Positions 29,276 to 40,872 of a stretch of 64,000 nt of DNA are shown here, one piece after another. The first letter of the stretch is position 1; each line of letters opens with the position of its first letter. The notes beneath the pieces were generated by a model. The model was not told where the DNA came from. It saw only the letters and a program-made list of their open reading frames with translations, and ran no database searches. A program made the position numbers and the translations under genes. Origin of the DNA: Anaerolinea sp. (GTDB lineage: Bacteria; Chloroflexota; Limnocylindria; Limnocylindrales; CSP1-4); assembly GCA_013822395.1 (NCBI GenBank), contig PNKK01000005.1, positions 33,637-97,636 on the forward strand, read 5' to 3'.

Positions 29276-30115
29276 ATGATCTTCTCGTCCCCCCTGGCCG
29301 GGTTCCTGCACCGAGTATGGCAGCGGAGTTCCGTCGTCGTGGTCGGGCGCGCAACGGACGTTCCTCCGCCCGGCCTGTCGTGGGTCACCGTGGCCCGGCC
29401 CGTGGGGGCCCGATCATCGCTCGAAGCGATCGAGCCAGCGCTCCGGCGCCTGGGCGGGATGGCAGGGCTCGTCACCCTTGGTGCCGCGCTCGCCGGGATC
29501 GGACACGGGCTGCGGCGTGCCGGCGTACGGCAGACGGGCGGGCCGGGCGTCGCGATTGGACCCCTTTCCTTGACCGCGATGACGGCCGGATCCCTCGCCG
29601 CGAGCGCGATCCTGTGGCACGGTCTTCCGATTGCGCTCGGCCCAGGGGCCCGAGCTCTCGCCGCGGGCGCGGGCGGCACCGCCCTGTTCTCCGGCCTTGG
29701 TCTCTACCTGTCCGGGATGGCCGCCCTCGGGCCCGCGTACAACGTCTCCTCGACGTTCGGGGCACGGCTCTATCAGGATCAGCGCCTCGTCACGTCGGGG
29801 CCGTACGCCATCGTGCGTCACCCGATGTACGCCGGGCTCATGATCGCTGCCGTCGGCGCGCTCGTCCTCTACCGGACGTGGACGACGCTCGCCTACGTCG
29901 CTGGGCTGCCCGTGCTCATCGCCCGTGCGCGACGCGAGGACGAGGTCCTTGCCGATCGGTTCGGAGCCGAGTGGGAGGCGTACCGCGATCGCGTGCCGGC
30001 CTGGATCCCGCGTCCACGGTTATCGGGAGTGGCGCTGGAAGCTGCGCCCACGGCGGCGACCGAAGGGGCGCGCAGGGTGGCGCGACCACAACGCCTGTTC
30101 CGGCTCCGTTCCTGA
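29276..30115 (+). CDS. Isoprenylcysteine carboxyl methyltransferase-like (ICMT/PEMT) membrane protein
   Basis: VTSGPYAIVRHPMYAGLMIAAVGALVLYRTW...RREDEVLADRFGAEWEAYRDRVPAWIP. Confidence 0.88.
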   Translation: MIFSSPLAGFLHRVWQRSSVVVVGRATDVPPPGLSWVTVARPVGARSSLEAIEPALRRLGGMAGLVTLGAALAGIGHGLRRAGVRQTGGPGVAIGPLSLTAMTAGSLAASAILWHGLPIALGPGARALAAGAGGTALFSGLGLYLSGMAALGPAYNVSSTFGARLYQDQRLVTSGPYAIVRHPMYAGLMIAAVGALVLYRTWTTLAYVAGLPVLIARARREDEVLADRFGAEWEAYRDRVPAWIPRPRLSGVALEAAPTAATEGARRVARPQRLFRLRS

Positions 30116-30118
30116 GCC

Positions 30119-32110
30119 GTGACCCACGACGAGCGCCAGCACGCCTGCGGCGACACGGGCTGCCCCGCGGACGAGCCCGCTCGTGCCGGCGAGCCCGAGC
30201 GCCTGATCGACGTCCCCGCGATCCGCCGCTCGGTCGTGGCGGGCGGCCTTCTTGGCGCCGGCCTTCTGGCCGGCTGGCTGCGGCTCGGACCGATCGAGAT
30301 CGTGGCCCTGGCGGGCGCGCTGCTCGTCGGGGGCTCGACGTTCGTCCCCGAGTCCCTGCGCGGGTTGCTCCACCGCCAGATCGGGGTGGGCACCCTGATG
30401 ACGACGGCGGCCCTCGGGGCGGTTCTGCTCGGCGAGATCAGCGAAGCGGCCACGCTCGCCTTCCTCTTCTCGATCTCGGAAGGCCTCGAGGGCTACGCCC
30501 TCGCCCGGACCCGGCGCGAGCTCCGGGCTCTCCTGGACCTCGTGCCGCCGACAGCCACGGTCCTCCGCGCCGGCAGGGAGGAGACGATTCCCGCGGAGGC
30601 CTTGCGGCTCGACGATCGGATGATCGTGCGACCGGGTGAGCGGATCGCGACCGACGGAGTGATTCGAGCTGGCCGCTCGTCGCTCGACGTCTCGGCGATC
30701 ACCGGCGAGTCGATGCCGATCGAGGGCGGCCCCGGCGACGCTGTCTACGCGGGCACGATCAACGGCGGCGGCGCGCTCGAGATCGAGCCCACCGCGCTCG
30801 TCGGGGACAACTCACTCGCCCGGATCGTGCGGATCGTCGAGGCCGCCCAGGAGCGCAAGGGCCGGGGACAACGGCTGGCCGACCGGATCGCCCGCCCGCT
30901 CGTGCCCGGGATCATCGTGATCGCCTCGGCCGTCGCCGTGGTCGGCAGCCTGCTCGGCGATCCGGGCGTCTGGCTGCCGCGCTCCCTCGTCGTCCTCGTG
31001 GCGGCGGCGCCGTGCGCCTTCGCCATATCCGTGCCCGTCAGCGTCGTCGCGGCGATCGGCTCGGCGAGCCGATCGGGGATCCTCATCAAGGGCGGAGCCG
31101 CGCTCGAGACATTGGCCGGGATCCGGGTCGTCGCGCTCGACAAGACCGGCACGCTCACGCGCAACGAACCACGCGTCACCCGGGTCATGCCGGCTGCCGG
31201 CGTGGACGCCGCCGAGGTCCTCCGAGCTGCCGCCGCCCTCGAAGCTCGAAGTGAGCACCCGTTGGCGCGGGCCGTCCTCGCAGTGGCGCCCGATATCCCG
31301 GTCGCCGAGGACGTGATGGCCCTGGCCGGCCAGGGCCTGACCGGAAGGGTCGCCGGTGTGGAGGTCCGCCTCGGGCGTCCGTCCTTCGTCTCGCCCGGTG
31401 TGCTGGCCGGGGCCGCGGAGTCGCTCGAAGCGGAGGGCGCGACGGTCGTCATCGTCGAGCGTGGGGGCGTCCTGCTCGGCCTGATCGGAATCCGCGACGA
31501 GCTGCGCCCCGAAGCCGGTGCCGCGGTCCGCGCGATCCGCCGGCTCGGCGCCGAGGTCGTCATGCTCACGGGCGACAACGAGCGTACGGCTGCGACGATC
31601 GCCGCCGAGGCGGGCATCGCACGCGTCCACGCCGGCCTGCTGCCCGCGCAGAAGGCGTCGCTCGTCGAGGAGCTCCGCCGGTCCGGCCCGACGGCGATGG
31701 TCGGCGACGGGATCAACGACGCCCCGGCGCTGGCGACGGCCGATGTCGGCATCGCGATGGGCGCGATGGGCACCGATGTCGCCATCGAGACGGCCGATGT
31801 CGCGCTCATGGGCGATGATCTCCGCCACGTGCCGCAGGCGATCCTCCACGCCCGCCGGGCCCGGACGGTCATGCGCCAGAACCTCATCCTGTCGGGCTCG
31901 ATCCTCGTCGTCCTCGTCCCCCTCGCCGCCACCGGCGCCCTGGGGCTCGCTGCCGTCGTCGCTGCCCACGAGATCGCCGAGGTCCTCGTCATCGCGAATG
32001 GGCTTCGTGCGCGTCGGGCGACGCCGCTGCCCGGCGGCGACCGCGGTGTATGGGGGGAGACGTCGCCGGGCACTCCCTTTCTGGCGCGCCGCCGGATCGA
32101 GGACTCCTGA
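30119..32110 (+). CDS. P1B-type heavy-metal translocating ATPase, AAPC motif, no HMA domain
   Basis: LVAAAPCAFAISVPVSVVAAIG, DKTGTLTRNEP, HPLARAV, GDGINDAPALATADVGIAMG. Confidence 0.93.
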   Translation: MTHDERQHACGDTGCPADEPARAGEPERLIDVPAIRRSVVAGGLLGAGLLAGWLRLGPIEIVALAGALLVGGSTFVPESLRGLLHRQIGVGTLMTTAALGAVLLGEISEAATLAFLFSISEGLEGYALARTRRELRALLDLVPPTATVLRAGREETIPAEALRLDDRMIVRPGERIATDGVIRAGRSSLDVSAITGESMPIEGGPGDAVYAGTINGGGALEIEPTALVGDNSLARIVRIVEAAQERKGRGQRLADRIARPLVPGIIVIASAVAVVGSLLGDPGVWLPRSLVVLVAAAPCAFAISVPVSVVAAIGSASRSGILIKGGAALETLAGIRVVALDKTGTLTRNEPRVTRVMPAAGVDAAEVLRAAAALEARSEHPLARAVLAVAPDIPVAEDVMALAGQGLTGRVAGVEVRLGRPSFVSPGVLAGAAESLEAEGATVVIVERGGVLLGLIGIRDELRPEAGAAVRAIRRLGAEVVMLTGDNERTAATIAAEAGIARVHAGLLPAQKASLVEELRRSGPTAMVGDGINDAPALATADVGIAMGAMGTDVAIETADVALMGDDLRHVPQAILHARRARTVMRQNLILSGSILVVLVPLAATGALGLAAVVAAHEIAEVLVIANGLRARRATPLPGGDRGVWGETSPGTPFLARRRIEDS

Positions 32111-32213
32111 GACCGACGCGAATGGCGATCGTGATGCATCCCGGGGGATACGACCACGTCGGCCGCCGCGCATCCCGATCGTGCGCAGGCGAGCACCGTG
32201 GACCCCGTCGAAC

Positions 32214-32744
32214 TCAGCCCGGGCTCTCGGCACCTCGGCGAAGCCGATCGCCAAGCGCCATCAGCGAGAGGAGCACGACCGCCCCGCTGATCGCGACGTC
32301 GGCAACGTTGAACGTCGGCCAGCGGATGCTCCCGACCCCGAGATCGACATAGTCGAGAACGGCCGAGCGCGACGCGCGTTCCACCAGGTTCGCCAGGCCC
32401 CCGCCGGCAAAGAGGGCGAGAGCAAGTCTCATCGGCTGCGGGTACCTGCCCCGGAGGAGCCCGAGGACCAGCACGAGCGTCACCGTGCTGAGAACCGGGA
32501 CGAGTGGGCCCGTCCCGCGGAGCAGTCCGAACGCCGCACCGCTGTTCATCGATGGATACAGTCGAAGCACGTCTCCGATGACCGCCACCGGTGCCCGGAC
32601 CTCCGATCGGATCCAGGCGTCGATGAGGACGTCGGCTGCGACGACGCCGAGAATCACGGCAGCAACGAGGCGGTGATAGGTCTCGTCCCGGGCGAGGCCG
32701 CTCCTGCGCGAACGGCCTCGCCCGGGAGGCGTGATGTGCTCCAT
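32214..32744 (-). CDS. lspA: Signal peptidase II-like protein
   Basis: MNSGAAFGLLRG, GGGLANLVERASRSAVLDYVDLGVGSIRWPTFNVADVAISGGAVVLL-like LspA signature. Confidence 0.88.
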   Translation of the reverse strand: MEHITPPGRGRSRRSGLARDETYHRLVAAVILGVVAADVLIDAWIRSEVRAPVAVIGDVLRLYPSMNSGAAFGLLRGTGPLVPVLSTVTLVLVLGLLRGRYPQPMRLALALFAGGGLANLVERASRSAVLDYVDLGVGSIRWPTFNVADVAISGAVVLLSLMALGDRLRRGAESPG

Positions 32745-32769
32745 TAGGCCCGAGCGAACGGGCTCTCGA

Positions 32770-33342
32770 TCAGTCACGGGGTTGGCGGCGTGATCCGTCA
32801 GCTCGCTCCCCGGTCGGGGACAGCAGCGCCCAAGGGGAGCTTCGCTCGGCAGCCAAGGCTCCGGGCACCGCTCGACCATCGAACGCGCTCAGGAAGTCGC
32901 GCAGGGCGAGGTCGTCGAGCCCGTAGAAGACCGCTCGTCCCACCCTCCGCCGACTGACAACGCCGCGATCGCGGAGAACCCGCAGCTGCTGACTGACAGT
33001 TGGCTGCTTGAGGTCCAGCAGAAGGCCGAGGTCAAAGACGCACAGTTCGTCGGCGCACGCGAGAGCGTGGAGCATCCGCAGGCGCGTGGGATCGGCGAGA
33101 AGGACGAACGCCGCGGCGAGCATGTCAGCCTGGCCGGGTTGAAGCCTGCATTCAGCCGCTGACCGGACCTTCTCCGGGTGGAGCCATCCCTTGTCCGACA
33201 CGTCGGTCAAGTCAGGCCTCCCCGCGCGGGGCGACCCCGACCCGACCGGTGATGGCCCGATCCCGGTGGCTTTGGACCCGCGGGCTGGCGCGTGACCCGC
33301 TCTGTTGCCCGCGGAGGAGCTTCTGACAGTCCTTTCAGTCAC
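32770..33342 (-). CDS. ArsR/SmtB-family regulator (start uncertain; a downstream start is possible)
   Basis: FVLLADPTRLRMLHALACADELCVFDLGLLLDLKQPTVSQQLRVLRDRGVVSRRRVGRAVFYGL. Confidence 0.88.
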   Translation of the reverse strand: MTERTVRSSSAGNRAGHAPARGSKATGIGPSPVGSGSPRAGRPDLTDVSDKGWLHPEKVRSAAECRLQPGQADMLAAAFVLLADPTRLRMLHALACADELCVFDLGLLLDLKQPTVSQQLRVLRDRGVVSRRRVGRAVFYGLDDLALRDFLSAFDGRAVPGALAAERSSPWALLSPTGERADGSRRQPRD

Positions 33343-33350
33343 TCATGAAA
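33333..33350 (-). promoter_or_regulatory. Operator-like site A: reverse strand TTTCAT-GAGTGA-CTGAAA preceded by TATCGT
   Basis: Same spacing as sites at 40732 and 40832; located at the ArsR gene start. Confidence 0.55.
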
Positions 33351-33446
33351 CGATACACCATCCGCCCGGGGCGGCGCGTGGGCGGGCGGCGTCCGGCGAT
33401 CGCCAGAAGGGCCTGGTGCACGACGATGCGCGTCCTTGCGTTGTCC

Positions 33447-33888
33447 TCAGCGGTTCGACGACGGCGTCTCGTCGGTTTGCCCGGAGACGTCCCGCCGGCG
33501 GGGTCGCAGTGCCCGGCGCGACGGCGGGCCGTAGTTCAGGCACGCCTCGATCGCCGGGGCGACCTCCGCAAGGAGCTCGGCGCTTGCGTCGAGGAGCCGC
33601 TCGACCGCCGGGTCGGCGAGTCGGTAGACATTGTGGCGACCGTCCGATTCGACACGGACCAGGCCGCACTCCAGGAGACAGAGCAGGTGGTTTGATGCGT
33701 TCGACGGGCTGAGGCCGAGCCGAGCCGCGAGCTGCCCGGCACTCTGCGGGGCCGTCCGGAGCTCGAGGAGGATCCCGAGCCGCGCCGGATCGGCGAGGCC
33801 ACGGAAGAGCTTCGTATCGACGGCGAACGGCTCGGCTGATCGCGCGCTCGAGTGGTCCAGGAGGCGGACGGGTTCGCTCATGGCTCCC
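33447..33888 (-). CDS. ArsR-family winged-helix regulator
   Basis: FRGLADPARLGILLELRTAPQSAGQLAARLGLSPSNASNHLLCLLECGLVRVESDGRHNVYRLAD. Confidence 0.88.
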
Positions 33889-33894
33889 ATGGTA

Positions 33895-33932
33895 AGCGGC
33901 CCCGGCGGCGGGGGGAGCCGCCGGGGCCGAGG
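33895..33932. terminator. Strong 13-bp stem-loop CGGCCCCGGCGGC-gggggga-GCCGCCGGGGCCG (coordinates approximate)
   Basis: Direct reading between the ArsR gene and the upstream membrane protein; no T-tract seen. Confidence 0.4.
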
Positions 33933-33934
33933 TG

Positions 33935-34245
33935 AGCTTCGCATGCCGAGCGTTTTCGACCAGGACGCGGGGCGCAACGCCGTTCAGCGAGCTCATGCAT
34001 GTGATATGGGCCCGGTCCCTCGGCGACGCGAGCCGGACGACCCACTCGACGATGCCACCGAGGACGATGGCACCGATCAGCGCCGACAGCAGGAAGAGAC
34101 CCCCGGCCTCCGGGCCCCACGTGCTCGTGGCGCCGAGCGACTCGCTGCCGACGAAACCGCCGATCCCGGCGCCGACCGCCGTGATGAGCCAACCGTATCC
34201 CTCGCGGGACTCGCCGACCGATCGATATGCCCAGCCGACGATCAA
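33935..34245 (-). CDS. GlsB/YeaQ/YmgE-like small membrane protein (3' end uncertain)
   Basis: MIVGWAYRSVGESREGYGWLITAVGAGIGGFVGSESLG...GLFLLSALIGAIVLGGIVEWVVRL; the open frame runs on over the ArsR gene, so the true end is unclear. Confidence 0.5.
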
Positions 34246-34250
34246 GGGGC

Positions 34251-34529
34251 TCAGGCGAGGCTCTCTTGCTCCAGAGTACGAACCAGCTCGCCGATCTGCT
34301 CGGCCCGCTTGTCAGGGGGAAGCGACGCGTACGCTACGCCGACAAGGAAGGCCGAGATCGGGGCGGCAATCCGCTCACTCGTGTGGGCCGCGACCCGTGC
34401 GAGGTCGAGGATGGCCGCCTGCTCCCGTGGCGTCGCCGCATTCGGCGAATCACCGGGCAGGAGTGCGGCGAGGCGCTCGAGCCATTCGTTGAAGGTGACC
34501 GCGGTCTCCGGGCGTTGCGCCGTCATCAA
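34251..34529 (-). CDS. DUF6457-like small protein
   Basis: TFNEWLERLAALLPG...ILDLARVAAHTSERIAAPISAFLVGVA. Confidence 0.65.
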   Translation of the reverse strand: MMTAQRPETAVTFNEWLERLAALLPGDSPNAATPREQAAILDLARVAAHTSERIAAPISAFLVGVAYASLPPDKRAEQIGELVRTLEQESLA

Positions 34530-34532
34530 GTC

Positions 34533-34865
34533 TCACTCCTGTGTATCGAGGACCTCTCGTGCCCAGCCATAGGCCGCCGCGGTCGCCGGGAACCCGGCGG
34601 TCGGGATGGCGATCGCGATGGCGTGCAGGAGTTCCGCCGCCTCGATCCCTTCGCTCAGCCCCCGACGCACGTGGGAGCGGACGCCGCCCTCCGAGGCCAG
34701 GCCGATCGCAATCCCGAGCTTGACCAGGCGCTGTTCACGCTGGCTCAGCGGTCCGGCACGGCGGCACGCGTCGCCCAGGGCGTCGTAGGCCTCGGCGATC
34801 CCTGGGTGTTCGGCTCGCAGGTCGCGGTAGACACGCGGCAGGTAACCGCGGGCCCCTTCGGTCAT
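34533..34865 (-). CDS. Carboxymuconolactone decarboxylase / AhpD-like protein
   Basis: LSQREQRLVKLGIAIGLASEGGVRSHVRRGLSEGIEAAELLHAIAIAIPTAGFPATAAAY; the usual CxxC is absent. Confidence 0.75.
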   Translation of the reverse strand: MTEGARGYLPRVYRDLRAEHPGIAEAYDALGDACRRAGPLSQREQRLVKLGIAIGLASEGGVRSHVRRGLSEGIEAAELLHAIAIAIPTAGFPATAAAYGWAREVLDTQE

Positions 34866-35046
34866 CTCGGGCTCCTCGTTGCGGCGGTCGGACCCACGCG
34901 GGCGCGGTAGTCACGGTCCGCGATCCGGTCTGCCGCACGATGGTACAGACCGCCGGGCGTTCGCCAGCCCCAGGCGCGCCGCCGAACACGAATCGAAGCC
35001 CAGCACGGAGGAAGCGGAGCCATGCCGGTCCTCAATCTGGACTGTG

Positions 35047-36180
35047 TCATGCAGCTTCGGTCATCGAGGGTCGACGACGCAACAGCCACTGGCCGGCCAG
35101 CACGACGAGGGCGACCACCGCCAGGATCCACAGCCCGACGAGCCACTCCATGAGGGTCGGGAAGTAGTCCCACCGCAGGCCCGGACCCGTGTAGGCGCCG
35201 CGCAGCTCCTCGATCTCGGGGACCGCCAGCGCCGTGATGACCAGGTTGAGCTTGGTCGACAGCGCCGTGACGGCGATGAGCGCGGCTGCGCCCGCGATCG
35301 CCAATCGTCGCCCGGGCGCGAAGAGGAGAAGGGCCAGAGGGATCGCCACGCCGAGCAGCACGTGGATGATCCAGAACGCCCACCAGTACGGGCCGGCCAA
35401 CACGAGCTCGACGCTCGCCGCGTACGCCGGGATGGAGGCGTAGATCCCGATCGAGAGCTCCGCGAATTCGACGACGATCAGGACAAGGAGCGCCCCGAGG
35501 ACGATCCGGCCGAGGACCCGCCCGACCGAGTCCGAAACGACGCCGAACAGCAGCCCGACGAACGTGACAAGCGCGATCCCCGAGAGTGCCCCCTCGACCA
35601 GGAAGAGGATCGGGGTGAGACCCGAGTTCCAGAAGTCGCGGGCGCCGACGACACCGAACAGGGCGCCCTCGCCCCCTGCGAACACGATCGCGAGGACGGC
35701 GCCGATGACGCCGAGTCGCTGGACGGCGGGCGACGCACTTGTTCGACCGCGCCAGATCACCTGCCACGCGAGGATCACGAGGACAACCGCAAAGGCGGCA
35801 TAGAACCAGGCCATCCAGCCCATGATCGAGGTGAACCCGGTCGCCAAATACAGGCGCCAGGCGAGGAGCGGGTCACCGAGATCGATCCAGACGGCGAGCA
35901 TGCCGCCGGCGAATGTCGCCCCGGCCACGACCACGCCCAGTCGAACGATCCCCGCGAGCCGCTCGATCCGAAACGCAAGGACCATGCTGACCAGGAGGAA
36001 CGCCCCGGCCGACATGCCGACGAGCATCGTGTAGATCCCGACCCACAGACCCCACGGGACGTACGAGCCGTAGGCGGCCCCGGTGTGACCGGTCAGGACT
36101 CGCTGGACGACACCGACTGCGCCGACGAGAAAGGCCACGCCCGCCAGCACCCAGAGGACTCGATCGCGCGTCTTCATCAT
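35047..36180 (-). CDS. NrfD/PsrC-like membrane subunit
   Basis: YVPWGLWVGIYTMLVGMSAGAFLLVSMV; multi-TM; follows Mo/FeS/TorD genes. Confidence 0.9.
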   Translation of the reverse strand: MMKTRDRVLWVLAGVAFLVGAVGVVQRVLTGHTGAAYGSYVPWGLWVGIYTMLVGMSAGAFLLVSMVLAFRIERLAGIVRLGVVVAGATFAGGMLAVWIDLGDPLLAWRLYLATGFTSIMGWMAWFYAAFAVVLVILAWQVIWRGRTSASPAVQRLGVIGAVLAIVFAGGEGALFGVVGARDFWNSGLTPILFLVEGALSGIALVTFVGLLFGVVSDSVGRVLGRIVLGALLVLIVVEFAELSIGIYASIPAYAASVELVLAGPYWWAFWIIHVLLGVAIPLALLLFAPGRRLAIAGAAALIAVTALSTKLNLVITALAVPEIEELRGAYTGPGLRWDYFPTLMEWLVGLWILAVVALVVLAGQWLLRRRPSMTEAA

Positions 36181-36833
36181 CCTCGCTCCGCTGCTTTCCC
36201 GTCGTTGGGGCGATGTTCATCGAGCCAGGCGAGGTCGGCTTCCAGGATCTCGCTGATGAACCCGGCCGCACCAAGGTAGAACGCGTGCGCCTCGGCCCGG
36301 CTGAGGTCCGCCTGCCACAGCGAGAGCCACGGTGCCAGGTGGACGGCGATGAAGCCCCACCAGGCCTGCCGTGCCGACTCCATCTGGGCATCGGGCCCGT
36401 CGCCGGCCCGCCCGGCCAGGACGCCCAGGAAGCCGAGCTCGAGCGAGAGGTGATCGGGGGGCAGATGGACCGACGGGTCCGGGAGGAAACCCGCGTCGAG
36501 GTAGGCGCCTCGCACGGCGGCGGCCTCGGGGCCCATGAGCGTGCCACCGCTCAGGTAGAAGGAGCCGAACGGAGGAGCGAGTGGTTGGCCGGGTCCCTCG
36601 AAGAGACGAGTCGCCTCGCGGTTCAGGACCTCGATGGCGGCGTCGGCACCACCGAGCGCGCTGATCGCGTCCTGCATCCGACGAAGCTCGCCCGCGGCGT
36701 CGCGTCCAGCGGGCCCCGAGACATCGAGCTCGACGACCTGCCGGAGCAGGTCGGTCGTCACCGGGTAGCTGACGAGCCGCGATAGGACCGCATAGAGCAG
36801 GGTGCGATCGTGGGTCGGGGTCGAGAGCGTCAT
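36177..36833 (-). CDS. TorD/DmsD-family molybdoenzyme chaperone
   Basis: LLYAVLSRLVSYPVTTDLLRQVVEL...EATRLFEGPGQPLAPPFGSFYLSGGTLMG...DHLSLELGFLGVLAG. Confidence 0.88.
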   Translation of the reverse strand: MTLSTPTHDRTLLYAVLSRLVSYPVTTDLLRQVVELDVSGPAGRDAAGELRRMQDAISALGGADAAIEVLNREATRLFEGPGQPLAPPFGSFYLSGGTLMGPEAAAVRGAYLDAGFLPDPSVHLPPDHLSLELGFLGVLAGRAGDGPDAQMESARQAWWGFIAVHLAPWLSLWQADLSRAEAHAFYLGAAGFISEILEADLAWLDEHRPNDGKAAERG

Positions 36834-36834
36834 G

Positions 36835-39654
<2,820 letters not shown>

Positions 39655-39663
39655 GTCCGCCTC

Positions 39664-40584
39664 CTAAACCAGGTAGTAGACCTTCGGCTCGGTCCCGAGC
39701 TCCTCCTTGAGCCGCATGACGTTCGGCTGCCCGAGCAGCTCGGACACAAGGCTCGTGGAGTCGTTCGCGTCGCCGAAGTAGCCCGCCCGACCCATGCAGC
39801 TCACGATGCAGGCGGGCAGCTCGCCGCGCTCGACGCGGTGAATGCAGAAGTGGCACTTTCGGGCCTTGCCGACCGGCGCTGCATCGCGACGACGGATCCG
39901 ATCGGTGTTGTATTCGTGAGCCGCCACCGTCTCGTAGGGCTGCGGGTCGCCACCCTCGAAGTCGCTGTAGAAGTAGCCGCTGTCGAACGAGCGGGCGCTG
40001 TACGGGCAGGCGGTGATGCAGTAGCGGCAGCCGATGCACTTGTCGTAGTCGATGGCGACGATCCCGTCGGGCCGCTTCCACGTCGCGTTGACCGGGCAGA
40101 CGGGAACACATGGCGGCTGATCGCACTGCATGCACGGGCGCGGGACGAAGCGACGCGAGACGTTGGGATAGGTGCCGCTCGTCTCGGTCAGGACCGGCCG
40201 GTAGGCGATCCCGGGCGGAAGCTTGTTCTCGGTCACACAGGCGATCGTGCAGCCGACGCAGCCGGTGCACTTGCGGAGGTCGATGATCATCGCCCAGCGC
40301 CGCTGCTCGATCGGCTTCTCGAGCGCGCGCCGAAGGTCGACCATCATCCGGAGGATCAGGTCTTGACCTGCAATGGCATCGGGCAGGTCGGGGAGCGGGA
40401 CGATGTCGGCTGGGGCCGCAGCGGCGGCAGGCGCCGGACCGCCCTTCCGCTCGAATTCTGTGAGGAGGACCGCTGGCGCCACCAAGCCGGCGAAAGTGGC
40501 GCTCGCGAACCGGCTCAGAAACTTGCGCCGGGATGCGTCAGTGTCCAGGCCGGCCAGGACGTCCGGGTTGTTCGCGACGAGCAT
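39664..40584 (-). CDS. Four-cluster 4Fe-4S ferredoxin subunit (PsrB/DmsB-like) with Tat-like signal
   Basis: [63 protein letters not shown]...CIVSC. Confidence 0.92.
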   Translation of the reverse strand: MLVANNPDVLAGLDTDASRRKFLSRFASATFAGLVAPAVLLTEFERKGGPAPAAAAAPADIVPLPDLPDAIAGQDLILRMMVDLRRALEKPIEQRRWAMIIDLRKCTGCVGCTIACVTENKLPPGIAYRPVLTETSGTYPNVSRRFVPRPCMQCDQPPCVPVCPVNATWKRPDGIVAIDYDKCIGCRYCITACPYSARSFDSGYFYSDFEGGDPQPYETVAAHEYNTDRIRRRDAAPVGKARKCHFCIHRVERGELPACIVSCMGRAGYFGDANDSTSLVSELLGQPNVMRLKEELGTEPKVYYLV

Positions 40585-40731
40585 GGACCGTCTCCCACTG
40601 CCACAGTCGTGTGGTCCGGGCAGAGACGCCTGCGCGTTACGCGCTCACCCCCAATGTCTTGCCCATGAGACTCGAACCTGCCTGGTGGGCAGAAGGTCCA
40701 CTCCTCCTCCAATCGCGGGACTATCGGCATC

Positions 40732-40748
40732 TTCAGTGCCCGATGAAA
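40732..40748 (-). promoter_or_regulatory. Operator-like site C: reverse strand TTTCAT-CGGGCA-CTGAA upstream of the Psr-like operon
   Basis: Matches sites A and B in arms and spacing; in the divergent region between FeS gene and ATPase. Confidence 0.5.
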
Positions 40749-40831
40749 CATGTCACCCCCGCGTCCCGGCGGGGTCACCCCGATTCGGTCCATCTGGTCC
40801 GCGGGGGGGGAGGCGCTGCGATCGAGTATCG

Positions 40832-40849
40832 TTTCAGCGGTGGCTGAAA
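40832..40849 (+). promoter_or_regulatory. Operator-like site B: TTTCAG-CGGTGG-CTGAAA preceded by TATCGT
   Basis: Perfect inverted repeat TTTCAGC-ggtg-GCTGAAA about 24 nt upstream of the ATPase ATG. Confidence 0.6.
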
Positions 40850-40872
40850 TCCCAAGAGCCGGAGGACGGGTC

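Noticed and set aside
33343-33930. C-terminal extension of the GlsB-like ORF (33343..34245)
   Set aside because: Runs out of frame over a clear ArsR gene; no domain similarity in the extension, so only the N-terminal part is kept as a CDS.
40660-40700. tRNA T-arm-like string (reverse strand GCAGGTTCGAGTCTC)
   Set aside because: Flanks do not form a 5-bp T-stem, acceptor stem or anticodon arm.
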